Source: Herbidospora cretacea (lineage in GTDB: Bacteria > Actinomycetota > Actinomycetes > Streptosporangiales > Streptosporangiaceae). Taken from it: a stretch of DNA of 64,000 nt. Below, one piece after another: positions 36,407 through 45,394 of the stretch. The position numbers and the translations under genes are program-made. Each line of letters starts with the position of its first letter. Positions within the stretch are counted from its first letter, which is position 1. The notes beneath the pieces were generated by a model. The model worked only from the letters and a program-made list of their open reading frames with translations. It did no database searches and was not told the origin of the DNA. The DNA lies in the NCBI RefSeq assembly GCF_001570605.1, contig NZ_BBXG01000009.1:186001-250000 (forward strand), read 5' to 3'.

Positions 36407-37527
36407 CCCGGCTGTCCATCCTCGACCTGGCCCCCATCGTCTCCGGCGGCACCGCGAGCCAGGCCCTCGCCAACACCCTCGACCTGGCACGCAAGGCGGA
36501 GGCGGCCGGCTACCACCGCTACTGGTTGGCCGAACACCACTTCACGCCGGGCGTGGCCAGCGCGGCCCCGGCCGTGCTGATCGGCGCGGTCGCCGCCGCG
36601 ACCAGCACGATCCGGGTGGGGTCCGGCGCGGTCCAGCTCGGCCACCAGACCGCACTCGGCGTCGTCGAGCAGTTCGGCACCCTCGACGCCCTCCATCCCG
36701 GCCGCATCGACCTCGGTCTGGGCCGGTCGGGACAGCGGGCCAAGGAATTCCGCGCCGCGGCCGACGCGCCCCCGCCCCCGCCGCAGGAGGCGCGGGTGGT
36801 CGACGGCCTGCTGATCCCCAAGCCGTTCTCGTTCGCCTCGATCGCCGACAAGTCGATCTTCACGCTCTGGGCGCAGCTCCTCCAGCAGCCCGGCGCGGAG
36901 TCACCCGACTTCGCCGAGCAGGTCGACGACATCAGGTCGTTCATCGCCGGGACCTACCGGTCGGCCGACGGCGTCGAGGCGCACGTCACCCCAGGTGAGG
37001 GAGCCGAGCTGGAGCTGTGGATCCTCGGCAGCAGCGGCGGCCAGAGCGCCCAGGCAGCGGCCGAACGCGGCCTGCCGTTCGCCGCCAACTACCACGTCAG
37101 CCCGTCGGCGGTGCTGGAGGCGGTGGAGGCCTACCGGGACGCCTTCAAGCCCTCGGAGCTGCACGCCAAGCCCCACGTCATGGTCTCCGCCGACGTCGTC
37201 GTCGCGGAGACCGAGGCTGAGGCGCGCCGGATCGCCGAGCCCTACGGCCTGTGGGTCCGCAGCATCCGCAGCGGCCGGGGCGCCATCCCCTTCCCCACCC
37301 CCGAGGAGGCGCTCGCCCACGAATGGTCGCCCGAGGACCGCGAGCTGATCGCCGACCGCCTCGACACCCAGTTCGTCGGCACGCCGGAGCAGGTCGTCGA
37401 GAAGCTGCGGACCCTCCGCGACGTGACCGGAGCCGACGAACTGCTGGTCACCACCATCACCCACGACCACGCCGACCGCGTCCGCTCGACCGAGCTCCTC
37501 GGCCGGGCCTGGAAGGAGCTCTCATGA
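36403..37527 (+). CDS. Flavin-dependent monooxygenase, MsnO8-like subfamily
   Basis: A 374-aa luciferase-like enzyme whose opening [26 protein letters not shown] and [25 protein letters not shown] matches the MsnO8/alkanal-type LLM oxidoreductases. Other landmarks are [38 protein letters not shown] and [26 protein letters not shown] at 36403 overlaps the previous stop, and its stop overlaps the next gene (ATGA at 37524). No Cys and one internal Met. It is the fourth monooxygenase in the operon, so the pathway either needs several oxidations or has broad substrate coverage. Confidence 0.9.
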   Translation: MTRLSILDLAPIVSGGTASQALANTLDLARKAEAAGYHRYWLAEHHFTPGVASAAPAVLIGAVAAATSTIRVGSGAVQLGHQTALGVVEQFGTLDALHPGRIDLGLGRSGQRAKEFRAAADAPPPPPQEARVVDGLLIPKPFSFASIADKSIFTLWAQLLQQPGAESPDFAEQVDDIRSFIAGTYRSADGVEAHVTPGEGAELELWILGSSGGQSAQAAAERGLPFAANYHVSPSAVLEAVEAYRDAFKPSELHAKPHVMVSADVVVAETEAEARRIAEPYGLWVRSIRSGRGAIPFPTPEEALAHEWSPEDRELIADRLDTQFVGTPEQVVEKLRTLRDVTGADELLVTTITHDHADRVRSTELLGRAWKELS

Positions 37528-38237
37528 CCACACGTGAGGACGAAGTGCGCGAACTGCTCACCCTCACCGGCACGACCTGGATCGACGGCGACACCGTCGT
37601 CCCCCACGTGCCGGGGGTGTGGACCCCGGCCGGCGGCGGCGTGGAACTGAAGGCAGGCCAGGACGACGGCCTGACCATCGACGGCGAACCGGTCACCGCC
37701 CCCGTCGTCATCACCCCCGACGTGTCCGGCCTTCGCTACGGCCGCGTCAAGATCCAGGCCCTCATCCGCGACGGCCTCCCGGTGATCCGCACCTGGGACC
37801 CCGACGCCGCGACCCTGCGCGCCTTCCAGGGCATCGACTCCTACCCCCACGACCCGGCGTGGATCCGCCCGGCCGTCTTCCGCCCCTACGGCGAGACCCG
37901 CCCCGAGACCGTACCCACCGCCGACGGCCGCGAACGCGACCTCCTGCTGGTCGGCGACGTCATCGTCGACCTCCCCGGCGGCACCCGCACCCTGGCCGTC
38001 ACCGAGACCCCCAGCGGCCTGTCCGCCCAGTTCGGCGACCTGACCAACGGCGAGGAGACCTTCCGCTTCCGCACCCTGCCCCTGCCCGCCCCCGACCCGG
38101 AGGGACGCCTGGAGGCCGACTTCAACGCGGCCCACCTCCCCCCGTGCGCCCTGACCGACCACTTCCTCTGCTTCCTGCCCCCACCGGGCAACCGCCTGGA
38201 CGTGAGGGTGACAGCGGGCGAGAGACGACTCATCTGA
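37524..38237 (+). CDS. DUF1684 family protein
   Basis: A 237-aa protein, last of the nine-gene operon, starting in the ATGA overlap. It belongs to the DUF1684 family: the conserved end [29 protein letters not shown] matches that family's DFNxAxxPPCAx...CxLPPPxNRL pattern, and [21 protein letters not shown] the middle part. Biochemical function is not established. It contains two Cys, both in the conserved motif, and no internal Met, so the Cys are probably important. It frequently travels with oxidoreductases. Its position suggests a role in the last handling step of the imported compound. No signal peptide. Confidence 0.85.
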   Translation: MTTREDEVRELLTLTGTTWIDGDTVVPHVPGVWTPAGGGVELKAGQDDGLTIDGEPVTAPVVITPDVSGLRYGRVKIQALIRDGLPVIRTWDPDAATLRAFQGIDSYPHDPAWIRPAVFRPYGETRPETVPTADGRERDLLLVGDVIVDLPGGTRTLAVTETPSGLSAQFGDLTNGEETFRFRTLPLPAPDPEGRLEADFNAAHLPPCALTDHFLCFLPPPGNRLDVRVTAGERRLI

Positions 38238-38387
38238 ATCGGCCGCGCGAAGGCGTGGGCGGTCCCGTCGTGAAGAACTTCCTTTACGGCTCCGCCCACT
38301 CTCAGGCCAGGGCGACCTCTGCCAAGCCGGGCAGTGAACGGGATGGCGGCAAGGTGCCGACATGAGATGCCCTTGATTCGCGATGAA

Positions 38388-40148
38388 TCAGAAGAGAGTT
38401 TCTTCCTCGCCGGTCGGCGGCTTCGCTTTTAGAGTCGTTTTCGCCCGGATCTTTTTCGTGGGAAAGGCGGGTCCCGGGCCATAACGAACAGCGGTTCCTC
38501 GTTTCTGCTCGGAAGTGCGCGTGATGATCTCCCGGCCAACCAGGTCTCGCAGAATGTCGCGAGCAGCGTAGACATCCAGATCGAAGAGCCGCTGGATTGT
38601 CCTGCTGTTCACCTCCCCGTAGTCCTGCACGTGTTCGATGACTTTACGGTCGATCTCATCTATTGCTCTGCTGTGATAGGAGACGGCCGAGCCGAGCCGA
38701 GAGACGACCTCCCCGCGTAGGCGATAGGAAGGGAAGGTCCGGCGCATCGTGCCGCGGGTAGGTTCCAGCATGTTGACAGGGCTCGTCGAAAGACGAAGGA
38801 GACTGGCTTGCGCCTCCTCTGCCGAGCGTTGAATGATTGGGGCGATCTCATTGGCGTCGATCGTTCGCTTGCGGCAGAGCGCTCGGATTATCAGCAGCGC
38901 ATCGGTGTCCTCGCGTTCCTCGATGGGAAGCGTGGCCAGAAAACGCGCGATCTTCGTGTTGGGTGGTTGCCCACGGAACGCGACGGTGACCTGATCCTGG
39001 TCTTCTGTGATGATGGGGGCGTCTCGGCCAGACTTGATCATCTCCCGGAACATGCGGTCAACGCCCTGTCCCACCTCTTCTGCAAGCCCGAGAAGCCGAA
39101 ATGCCGCAGCCAGCGTGGGATATCTCGCCCGGGATCCGATGGTCAGAATGTTGTTGACCGTGATTCCGTTCACCAGTGGCCCTGGTGACGTTATGCGGAG
39201 ATACTCGGCCGAGTGATCGACGTTGATCGATGACCGCAATCGCCAGTCGCCGTGTATGAAAGCGTTGGCGATGGCCTCTCGAATTGCCGCCGAAGGATAG
39301 TCCTCAATCTGGATCTGCTGGCCATCGGCCAAGGTGACAGGGGTGATTCCCTGCCGCGATCCAATGGACTGAAGTACCTCCTCAAAGGCCAGCACCGCTG
39401 GTGACTGCAAGCGGATGATCGCATCCGCTTCTCCTGCCTGTGTCCGACGGTGCTGGTAGACGACAAGATCGTGAGCGGTTGATGACGCGCTTTCGCAGAG
39501 CAGGATCTCCCCGGCCCGGTTCAGCGAACCGTCATCCGCGATGACTTTCAGGACTCGGAGGAGGTCGAGGTCGGACAGGCGGCCATATGACTGGCGTGCC
39601 GCGTCCGAGGAATATTGGAGGAGGCGTCGGCAATATCGAATGGCGAACGGGTCGACGTCTTCCGTCGTGCGTCCGCTGGGAGTCGACGACCAATCGATTC
39701 CGCGCCGTTCTTCAGTGAGACGACTGATGTCCAATGGACGCATCGGAACGCACTGATCGTTGATGCGATGGTAGGCGTAACCCTTGGTCGTGGAGTAGAC
39801 GTCGAGGCCGGCGGGGACGGAGATCACCAGCAATCTCGCACCCGCGAAATCCACTGAGGAGATCTCTACCAGCAGGTTGGGACTCGTCAGTTGATGGATT
39901 CTTCCTCGCAGTACCACCGGGTCGATGGCACAACCTACGAACGCGTCCTGTCCCGCCTTGGAGTCGACGACCCCGACGATGATGAAGCCGCCACTCGCAT
40001 TGGCGAAGCAGACCGCAGCCTCGGTCAGATCGCTGCAGGCCTCCTTGAAGTCGGGCTTCGCCTCCTTGAAGTCCAGCCTCTCGTTCTCGCACTTACGCGC
40101 GATGGTGCCCGACTGGACAGCCTTCAGCGCCTGGAGAACGAGGTCCAT
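38388..40148 (-). CDS. Schlafen/AlbA_2-type ATP-binding protein, possible transferred defence or regulatory gene
   Basis: A 586-aa protein. Residues ~20-140 are an AlbA_2 (Schlafen-type) domain: NERLDFKEAKPDFKEACSDL, AVCFANASGGFIIVGVVD; note the internal duplication DFKEA-KP-DFKEA. Residues ~285-390 form the divergent ATP-binding domain (IREAIANAFIHGDWRLRSS, LRITSPGPLVNGI, EEVGQGVDRMF). The C-terminal ~100 residues look like a winged helix (AIDEIDRKVIEHVQDYGEVNSRTIQRLF), ending in a basic tail. ATG at 40148 with AAAGGAGG 9 nt upstream. Its codon use is visibly less GC-rich than every neighbour, suggesting horizontal acquisition. Such proteins act as transcription regulators or in phage defence; I cannot decide between them. 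Confidence 0.85.
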   Translation of the reverse strand: MDLVLQALKAVQSGTIARKCENERLDFKEAKPDFKEACSDLTEAAVCFANASGGFIIVGVVDSKAGQDAFVGCAIDPVVLRGRIHQLTSPNLLVEISSVDFAGARLLVISVPAGLDVYSTTKGYAYHRINDQCVPMRPLDISRLTEERRGIDWSSTPSGRTTEDVDPFAIRYCRRLLQYSSDAARQSYGRLSDLDLLRVLKVIADDGSLNRAGEILLCESASSTAHDLVVYQHRRTQAGEADAIIRLQSPAVLAFEEVLQSIGSRQGITPVTLADGQQIQIEDYPSAAIREAIANAFIHGDWRLRSSINVDHSAEYLRITSPGPLVNGITVNNILTIGSRARYPTLAAAFRLLGLAEEVGQGVDRMFREMIKSGRDAPIITEDQDQVTVAFRGQPPNTKIARFLATLPIEEREDTDALLIIRALCRKRTIDANEIAPIIQRSAEEAQASLLRLSTSPVNMLEPTRGTMRRTFPSYRLRGEVVSRLGSAVSYHSRAIDEIDRKVIEHVQDYGEVNSRTIQRLFDLDVYAARDILRDLVGREIITRTSEQKRGTAVRYGPGPAFPTKKIRAKTTLKAKPPTGEEETLF

Positions 40149-40156
40149 CGTTTGAT

Positions 40157-40214
40157 GCCTCCTTTGGGGAAAGTAATACAGTGCAGGCTATACCCAAAGG
40201 AGGCTCAAAGGAGG
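40157..40214 (-). promoter_or_regulatory. Perfect 12-bp inverted repeat covering the Shine-Dalgarno, plus extra repeat copies
   Basis: GCCTCCTTTGGG (40157-40168, plus strand) and CCCAAAGGAGGC (40193-40204) are perfect inverted arms with a 24-bp centre. The gene-proximal arm contains the AAAGGAGG ribosome site (40158-40165 on the minus strand). A further direct copy (CTCAAAGGAGGG, 40204-40215) lies outside. This fits an autoregulatory operator, or an mRNA hairpin that hides the ribosome site if transcription begins upstream of 40204. Confidence 0.65.
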
Positions 40215-40270
40215 GCTTCTTGGCCGTGTCCGCGAGGCCCTGACCTGTGATGACGGGCAGAGACCAGTGT

Positions 40271-41251
40271 TCAGCCCGAATCGAGCAGGGCCGAGCTGCC
40301 GCCGACCAGGTGGCGTTCGACGATCTCGACGATGACCGTCTCCGCGTCGTCCCACTCCACCGGGCCGTCGTTGCGCTGGTAGGTCAGGTTCGCGAAGTAG
40401 GGGCGCAGCCAGGGCATCGAGTTGCGGGTGAACGAGTCGCCGATCAGAACGGTCTTGGGCTCGTACCGGGGAGCGCCGTCGCGGGCGAGCTCATACCGGT
40501 CGATCAGCTCCTCGCGGGGCGCGCCGAGCAGCGGGCCGAGGTCGCCCTCGCGGTGCGCCTGGCCGGTGAAGACGAGGTCGGTCTCGGCGGCCAGGTCGGG
40601 GTCGAGGGCGCGGGCCACCTCGGCGGCGTAGAGGGCGGCGGCGCGGTCGGTCCAGTGGCTGTCGGTGCGCCAGTAGGCGGGTTTCCCCGTCTCCCGCTGG
40701 AGTTGCTCCAACGGGGTCCGCAGGTCGACGTACCCAGGGAGGTTCGCGGCTTGGAGCGCGGTCCAGAATTCGGCTTTGCGGTCGAGGAGGCACCGGCGGC
40801 CGGGGAAACGGGCGGGGAGCCACTGCGGGGAGATCGTCGTCTTGTCGGGGGCGACCGTGAGGACGAAGCGTTTGCCGGCCGCCTCGACCCGCTCGCCCAG
40901 CCGGCGCAGGGCGTCGATCGTCTCGCTGATCGGGCGTCTCTGGTGGCATGCCTCGGTCACGTCGTCGCCGAAGTAGAGCCAGTCGTCCTCGCCCTCGATG
41001 ACCTTCGGGTAGCCGTGGCCGTAGGCCGGTGCGTGGCCGAAGAGCGACTCGGTCAGGAAGACGTTGGCGCGGACGGCCTGCTGGCGCAGCGGCATGTGGG
41101 CGGTGGCCCAGGCGTCCCAGTTCCCGCCGATGGCGGGGACGGGCGGCAACGGCTTGTTCTCCATCTCCACGGCGCGCACGCCGACCGTGAACGCCATCGC
41201 CGGGGCGAAGAAGAAGAGCAGCGCGGCCAGGCGGGTCCGCATGGCGTCCAC
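40271..41251 (-). CDS. AlgX/AlgJ-like SGNH O-acetyltransferase
   Basis: A 326-aa membrane-anchored extracytoplasmic enzyme with one N-terminal membrane helix (LAALLFFFAPAMAFTVGVRA). It matches AlgX/AlgJ-type acetyltransferases: NKPLPPVPAIGG, GEDDWLYFGDD, VLTVAPDKTTIS, the D-x-H pair in YWRTDSHWTDRAA, and the nucleophile serine in LIGDSFTRNSMPWL. It would take acetyl groups passed by the MBOAT partner and place them on a surface polysaccharide. It lies 1 bp downstream of the MBOAT gene (41253) on the same strand, so the pair is one operon. The polymer is unknown; no alginate genes are present. Confidence 0.88.
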   Translation of the reverse strand: MDAMRTRLAALLFFFAPAMAFTVGVRAVEMENKPLPPVPAIGGNWDAWATAHMPLRQQAVRANVFLTESLFGHAPAYGHGYPKVIEGEDDWLYFGDDVTEACHQRRPISETIDALRRLGERVEAAGKRFVLTVAPDKTTISPQWLPARFPGRRCLLDRKAEFWTALQAANLPGYVDLRTPLEQLQRETGKPAYWRTDSHWTDRAAALYAAEVARALDPDLAAETDLVFTGQAHREGDLGPLLGAPREELIDRYELARDGAPRYEPKTVLIGDSFTRNSMPWLRPYFANLTYQRNDGPVEWDDAETVIVEIVERHLVGGSSALLDSG

Positions 41252-41252
41252 C

Positions 41253-42602
41253 TCAGAACTGGTAGTAGAGGAACGGGCTGAACGTGCCGGCGGCGACCAG
41301 CAGCGCGGTGTAGGGGGCGGCCACCCAGGTCACCGCCGCGCGCAGCGGGCGGGGGCCGCTTTCGAGCCGCAGGCCGAGCGGGCGGCCGGGCAGGAACACG
41401 ATGACCAGTGCCAGCGCGAAGACGGCGAGGCGTTGCGGGTTGGCGGCGTGTTCGACGAACTCGTCGAGCGGGCCGGGCCGCCACGTCACCATCGCGCCGA
41501 GCATGTTCCACGCGACCGGCATGCTCTCGGCGCGGAACACCACCCAGCCGAAGACGACCAGGAGGAGGGTGACGGCGCGACTGCGCAGCGGGCCGAGCAG
41601 GCGTTCGGCGACCAGCAGCAGGCCGTGGTAGAGGCCCCAGACGAGGAAGGTCCAGTCGGCGCCGTGCCACAGACCGCACAGAATGAAGATCGCCATCAGG
41701 TTGCGATAGGTCTTCCACGGGCCCTCCCGATTTCCGCCGAGCGGGATGTAGACGTAGTCGCGGAACCACCGCGACAGCGACATGTGCCATCGACGCCAGA
41801 AATCGGTTATCGACCGGGCCGAATAAGGCCGGTCGAAATTCTCCGGAAGCCGGAAACCGATCATGAGACCCAAGCCGATTGCCATGTCCGAGTATCCGGA
41901 GAAGTCGAAATAAATCTGCAGCGTGTACGCCAGCGCGCCTACCCATGCCGTCACGGTGGACATCTCGGCGCCCGGCGCGAAAGCGGCGTCGGCGATCGGC
42001 GCCAGCGAGTCGGCGATGACGACCTTCTTGGCCAGGCCCAGTGCGAACCGGGGGAATCCGGCGGCCAGACCGCCTTCCACCGGCTTCTCCAGTTGCCCCG
42101 AGATCTCGTGATAGCGCACGATCGGACCCGCCACGAGCTGCGGGAACATCGCGATGTACGTCACGAACCCGACCACGCTGGTCTGTGCCGGAGTGCTGCG
42201 GCGGTAGACGTCCACGATGTAAGAGATGTGGTGGAAGGTGAAGAACGAGATGCCGATCGGCAGCGCCAGTTCGACCAGGGGAACGCCTTCCAGGCCGAGC
42301 GCGCGAATCTGCTCGGTGGCGAATCCGGCATACTTCCAGATGGCCAGAATGGACAAGTTCCACGTGATCGCCGCGACCACGACGGCCTTGCGGTGACGCT
42401 CGATCCGGTCGAGCATTCGCCCCGCCGCGTGGTTCACCGCGATGGCCGACACCAGCAGCAGCGTGTACGCCCCCGCCCCCCACGCGTAGAAAACCAGGCT
42501 GGCCGCCGCGACGATTCCGTTGCGTAATCGGGGCAGCAGCCAATAGGCCACCAGGGTGACCGGCATGAAGAACCACAGAAACAGTGGCGAGGCAAAAGAC
42601 AT
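41253..42602 (-). CDS. MBOAT family membrane O-acyltransferase (AlgI-like)
   Basis: A 449-aa multi-pass membrane protein that moves acetyl groups across the membrane for polysaccharide O-acetylation. AlgI-family landmarks: ALPIGISFFTFHHISYIVDVYR, AMFPQLVAGPIVRY, YFDFSGYSDMAIGLG, DFWRRWHMSLSRWFRDYVYIPLGGNR, and the catalytic histidine in CGLWHGADWTF. The ATG at 42602 gives MSFASPLFLWFFMP, the normal family start; the frame runs upstream to 42695 but adds nothing recognisable. It is coupled to the AlgX-like gene downstream. Its first helices are complete, so nothing seems truncated. Confidence 0.92.
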   Translation of the reverse strand: MSFASPLFLWFFMPVTLVAYWLLPRLRNGIVAAASLVFYAWGAGAYTLLLVSAIAVNHAAGRMLDRIERHRKAVVVAAITWNLSILAIWKYAGFATEQIRALGLEGVPLVELALPIGISFFTFHHISYIVDVYRRSTPAQTSVVGFVTYIAMFPQLVAGPIVRYHEISGQLEKPVEGGLAAGFPRFALGLAKKVVIADSLAPIADAAFAPGAEMSTVTAWVGALAYTLQIYFDFSGYSDMAIGLGLMIGFRLPENFDRPYSARSITDFWRRWHMSLSRWFRDYVYIPLGGNREGPWKTYRNLMAIFILCGLWHGADWTFLVWGLYHGLLLVAERLLGPLRSRAVTLLLVVFGWVVFRAESMPVAWNMLGAMVTWRPGPLDEFVEHAANPQRLAVFALALVIVFLPGRPLGLRLESGPRPLRAAVTWVAAPYTALLVAAGTFSPFLYYQF

Positions 42603-42734
42603 CGTCGGGCATTCCACCAAAGAACAGATGTGCTCGGCATAAGCGATTTTCCCGGTTCCGTCCGCGATCAGCCCTGATCCTGTGACACGCGGCACCCTCC
42701 TGAACCGCCGTGCCCGGCCTTACGTCTCTGGGGC

Positions 42735-43496
42735 ATGAGACTGAGAACCACCCTGCTGGTGGCCCTGTTGTCGCTGGTCACGGCCTGTGGCGGCGGCGAA
42801 CCCACGGCGACCGCCGCCGAGCCGGAGCAGCCCGCCGCGGCGGCCCCGGCCACCCCGGTCGCGGTCCTGCGGGCCGAAGGCGGGTTCGTCACCGCGAGCA
42901 TGAACGTGCTGCGCGCCCCCCGGGTCGTCGTCTACAGCGACGGCCTGGTGATCGCCGATGCGGCGTACAAGATGAATCTTTCCGAGGCCGAGGTCACCCA
43001 GACCGTCGAGGCCCTGCGCAAATATCTGACCGGTCAGCCCGCGACCGTCACGCCGAAGCCGGGCGCGCCGATGGTGACCGACATCCCGGCGACCGTGCTG
43101 GGCGTGGCCGGGGCCGACGGCAAGCTGATCGAGGTGAAGGCTGAGGCGCTCGACCAGGTCGCCGACTTCTACCCGAAGGAGCTCGTCGACGCCAAGAAGC
43201 TGCTCGACGGCCTGGTGACCAAGGCGACGGAGAAGAACGAGAAGTACACCGCCGACCGGGTGCGGGTGGTCGCCGAGTCGGTGCCGACCGCCGAGGGCAA
43301 GAGGACGCCGTGGCCGGCGGGCGTGCCCGAGCCGTCGGGCCAGATCGACCCGGTCTGGCAGCACGACCTGACCGGCGCCGAGGTCCCGGCCCTGATCAAG
43401 GTCGCGCCCCCGGTCCCGGACGGCGGCCTGCCCATCTTCACCACGAAGACGGGCGTGTACGTGCTGTCGTGGCGGTATCTGCTGCCGGACGAGTGA
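42735..43496 (+). CDS. Lipoprotein of unknown function
   Basis: A 253-aa lipoprotein. The signal peptide MRLRTTLLVALLSLVTACGGG ends in the lipobox VTAC. An Ala/Pro/Glu/Thr-rich spacer (~20-42) precedes a mature domain with FVTASMNVLRAPRVVVYSDGLVIADAAYK, a pattern seen in several actinobacterial secreted proteins without known role. The C-terminus (TGVYVLSWRYLLPDE) ends in an aromatic strand. It is divergent from the O-acetylation operon, with 132 bp between starts that must contain both promoters. I do not recognise a catalytic motif. Confidence 0.75.
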   Translation: MRLRTTLLVALLSLVTACGGGEPTATAAEPEQPAAAAPATPVAVLRAEGGFVTASMNVLRAPRVVVYSDGLVIADAAYKMNLSEAEVTQTVEALRKYLTGQPATVTPKPGAPMVTDIPATVLGVAGADGKLIEVKAEALDQVADFYPKELVDAKKLLDGLVTKATEKNEKYTADRVRVVAESVPTAEGKRTPWPAGVPEPSGQIDPVWQHDLTGAEVPALIKVAPPVPDGGLPIFTTKTGVYVLSWRYLLPDE

Positions 43497-43506
43497 CGCC
43501 GGGGGT

Positions 43507-43535
43507 GGCCCCGCCGGGGAGCGTGCGGCGGGGCC
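43507..43535. terminator. Terminator between convergent genes
   Basis: GGCCCCGCCG (43507-43516) pairs perfectly with CGGCGGGGCC (43526-43535) around a 9-nt loop, 10 bp after the lipoprotein stop at 43496 and ahead of the convergent stop at 43573. Confidence 0.8.
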
Positions 43536-43572
43536 TGAAGCCTTAGTTTGTATGGTAACCAAATGAATAAGG

Positions 43573-44715
43573 CTAGGAAAGGAAGTCCAGCAGGATCTGG
43601 CGGCTGTGCTGGGCGGGCAGGCTGCCGTAGGCGTCGTCGGGGGCGTGCTCGGCGAACGGCAGGATCCTGGTGGTCACCGGGACGCGGCTCTCGGTGAGCA
43701 GGCGGGCGAAGGCGGTGACGTCCTGCGGCCGGGCGCCGCGGTCGCGGTCGCCCACGACGAGCAGGGTCGGCATGAGGCCGGGCCTCACGAAGCTCGTCGG
43801 GGAGACCTCGCGGTAGCGGCCGGGGACCTGCGCGGGGGTGCCGCCGGTGTACTGCTCGGCGGCGTGGCGGCTGCCCATCTCGTTGCGGGTCCACATCGCG
43901 GTCACGTCGGTCACGGGGTAGAAGCCGACCACGCTGGCAGGGGGCGGCGGGGCCTCGCCGCAGCTCGACCCGATCTCACCGGCCCGCAGACGGTAGGCGG
44001 CGTTCAGGGCCAGCCCGCCGCCGGCCGACATGCCGCCCATCGACAGCCGGTCGGGGTCGAGCCGGAAGCGGGCCGCGTTGGCGCGGGTCCAGGCCAGCGC
44101 GCAGACGAAGTCCTGCGGAGCCTTGTCCCAGGTGGGAGCGCCGGGGGCGGACAGCCGGTAGTCGACGGCGATGGCGGCCACGCCGTGGTCGGCCAGCCAG
44201 CGGCCGGTGCCGCGCAGGTCGCTCCGGTCGAAGGTCTGGAAGCCGCCCGCGTGGGCCAGCACGATCGCCGGCGCCCGGGAGACCCCGCGCGGCAGGTAGA
44301 CGTCGGCCTTGAGGTCGCCGCCGAACGTCTCGGTGACGTCGGGCTTCACGTCGGGGTAGGCGAACTCGGTGAACATCTCCGTCCACCGGACGTCGGTCCC
44401 GGCGGCGTAGGCCGCCTTGGCCTGGATCCCGGCGACGACGACGGCCGCCGCCGTCGACACGGCGGTGATCACCGTCAGCGCCCGGCCCCACCGCCGCAGT
44501 CCCAAGCGCCAGGCCAGCAGGCCCAGCAGCAGACCGGCCAGCCCGATCAGGGCGACGTGCAGGGGATACTGGCCGGTCAGGACCGGGCCGATGATCCCGG
44601 CCTTCGGGATCGCCGGGACGTACGCCCCCAGGACCAGCGCCCCGGCCACGAAGGCGAGCAACGAGGCCAGCAGGGCGAGCAGGATTTTGGGCACGGCGAA
44701 GAGAACTCTTGTCAT
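43573..44715 (-). CDS. Membrane-anchored alpha/beta hydrolase
   Basis: A 380-aa protein with three N-terminal membrane helices (~8-32, ~50-70, ~80-98) and an extracytoplasmic hydrolase domain. The hydrolase part is of the hormone-sensitive-lipase/esterase kind: oxyanion HAGG in VLAHAGGFQTF, nucleophile Ser in GMSAGGGLAL, an acid in VVGDRDRGARP, and His in LPFAEHAPDD. It starts 10 bp after the response regulator stop (44726) on the same strand, so it is the third gene of a histidine kinase - regulator - hydrolase operon and may be part of an envelope response. Substrate unknown; esters of lipids or cell-wall components are possible. Confidence 0.85.
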   Translation of the reverse strand: MTRVLFAVPKILLALLASLLAFVAGALVLGAYVPAIPKAGIIGPVLTGQYPLHVALIGLAGLLLGLLAWRLGLRRWGRALTVITAVSTAAAVVVAGIQAKAAYAAGTDVRWTEMFTEFAYPDVKPDVTETFGGDLKADVYLPRGVSRAPAIVLAHAGGFQTFDRSDLRGTGRWLADHGVAAIAVDYRLSAPGAPTWDKAPQDFVCALAWTRANAARFRLDPDRLSMGGMSAGGGLALNAAYRLRAGEIGSSCGEAPPPPASVVGFYPVTDVTAMWTRNEMGSRHAAEQYTGGTPAQVPGRYREVSPTSFVRPGLMPTLLVVGDRDRGARPQDVTAFARLLTESRVPVTTRILPFAEHAPDDAYGSLPAQHSRQILLDFLS

Positions 44716-44725
44716 CAGGGGTTCC

Positions 44726-45394
44726 TCAGAAGGTCAGCCGGCCGGGGGTGACCAGGCCGGTCTCGTAGGCGAAGACGGCCGCTTGGGTGCGGTCGCGCAG
44801 GTGGAGCTTGGACAGGATGCGGCCGACGTGTGACTTCACGGTCTGCTCGGCCACGTGGATGGCGGTGGCGATCTCGGCGTTCGACAGGCCCTGGGCGACC
44901 AGGACCAGCACCTCGGTCTCCCGTTCGGTCAGCCCGGCGATCCGCTCGGTGACGCCGGGGAGAAGCGGGCCGCCCTGGCGGGCGAACCGGGTGATCAGGC
45001 GGCGGGTCACCCCGGGGGCGAGCAGCGCGTCACCGGCGGCGACGACCCTGATCGCCTCGGCGAGCTGACCGCCGGAGGCGTCCTTCAGCAGGAACCCGCT
45101 CGCCCCGGCGCGGAGCGCCTCGTAGACGTATTCGTCGAGGTCGAAGGTGGTGAGGATGAGCACCCGGGCCGGGCGGGTGCGGGTGATCTCCCGGGTGGCC
45201 TCGATACCGTTCATCTCCGGCATCCGGACGTCCATCACGATCACGTCGGGGGAGAGCCCGGCCGCCTTCGCGACGGCGTCGGCGCCGTCGACGGCCGTGC
45301 CGACGACCTCGATCCCCGGCTGGACGCCGAGCAGGATCGAGAAGCCCTCCCGGACCATGGCCTGGTCGTCGGCGATGAGCACGCGGATGGTCAT
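44726..45394 (-). CDS. NarL/LuxR-type response regulator
   Basis: A 222-aa two-component regulator. Receiver domain 1-120 with acidic pair DD (9-10), phosphoacceptor Asp55 in VIVMDVRMPEM, and Lys in GFLLKDAS. The C-terminal LuxR HTH reads LTERETEVLVLVAQGLSNAEIATAIHV and VKSHVGRILSKLHL. Its ATG overlaps the stop of the upstream sensor kinase by 4 bp, making the two a cognate pair. It would activate target genes when phosphorylated. The downstream hydrolase gene is a likely member of its operon rather than proof of its regulon. Confidence 0.93.
   Translation of the reverse strand: MTIRVLIADDQAMVREGFSILLGVQPGIEVVGTAVDGADAVAKAAGLSPDVIVMDVRMPEMNGIEATREITRTRPARVLILTTFDLDEYVYEALRAGASGFLLKDASGGQLAEAIRVVAAGDALLAPGVTRRLITRFARQGGPLLPGVTERIAGLTERETEVLVLVAQGLSNAEIATAIHVAEQTVKSHVGRILSKLHLRDRTQAAVFAYETGLVTPGRLTF

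Noticed and set aside
38255-38299. GTGGGCGG ... CCGCCCAC as a terminator after the DUF1684 gene
   Set aside because: Only 8 bp with a 29-nt loop and no T-run; not convincing as a terminator.
43540-43573. GCCTTA ... TAAGGC arms with an AT-rich middle between convergent genes
   Set aside because: Only six paired bases at the ends and little inside; the strong hairpin just before it (43507-43535) already explains termination.
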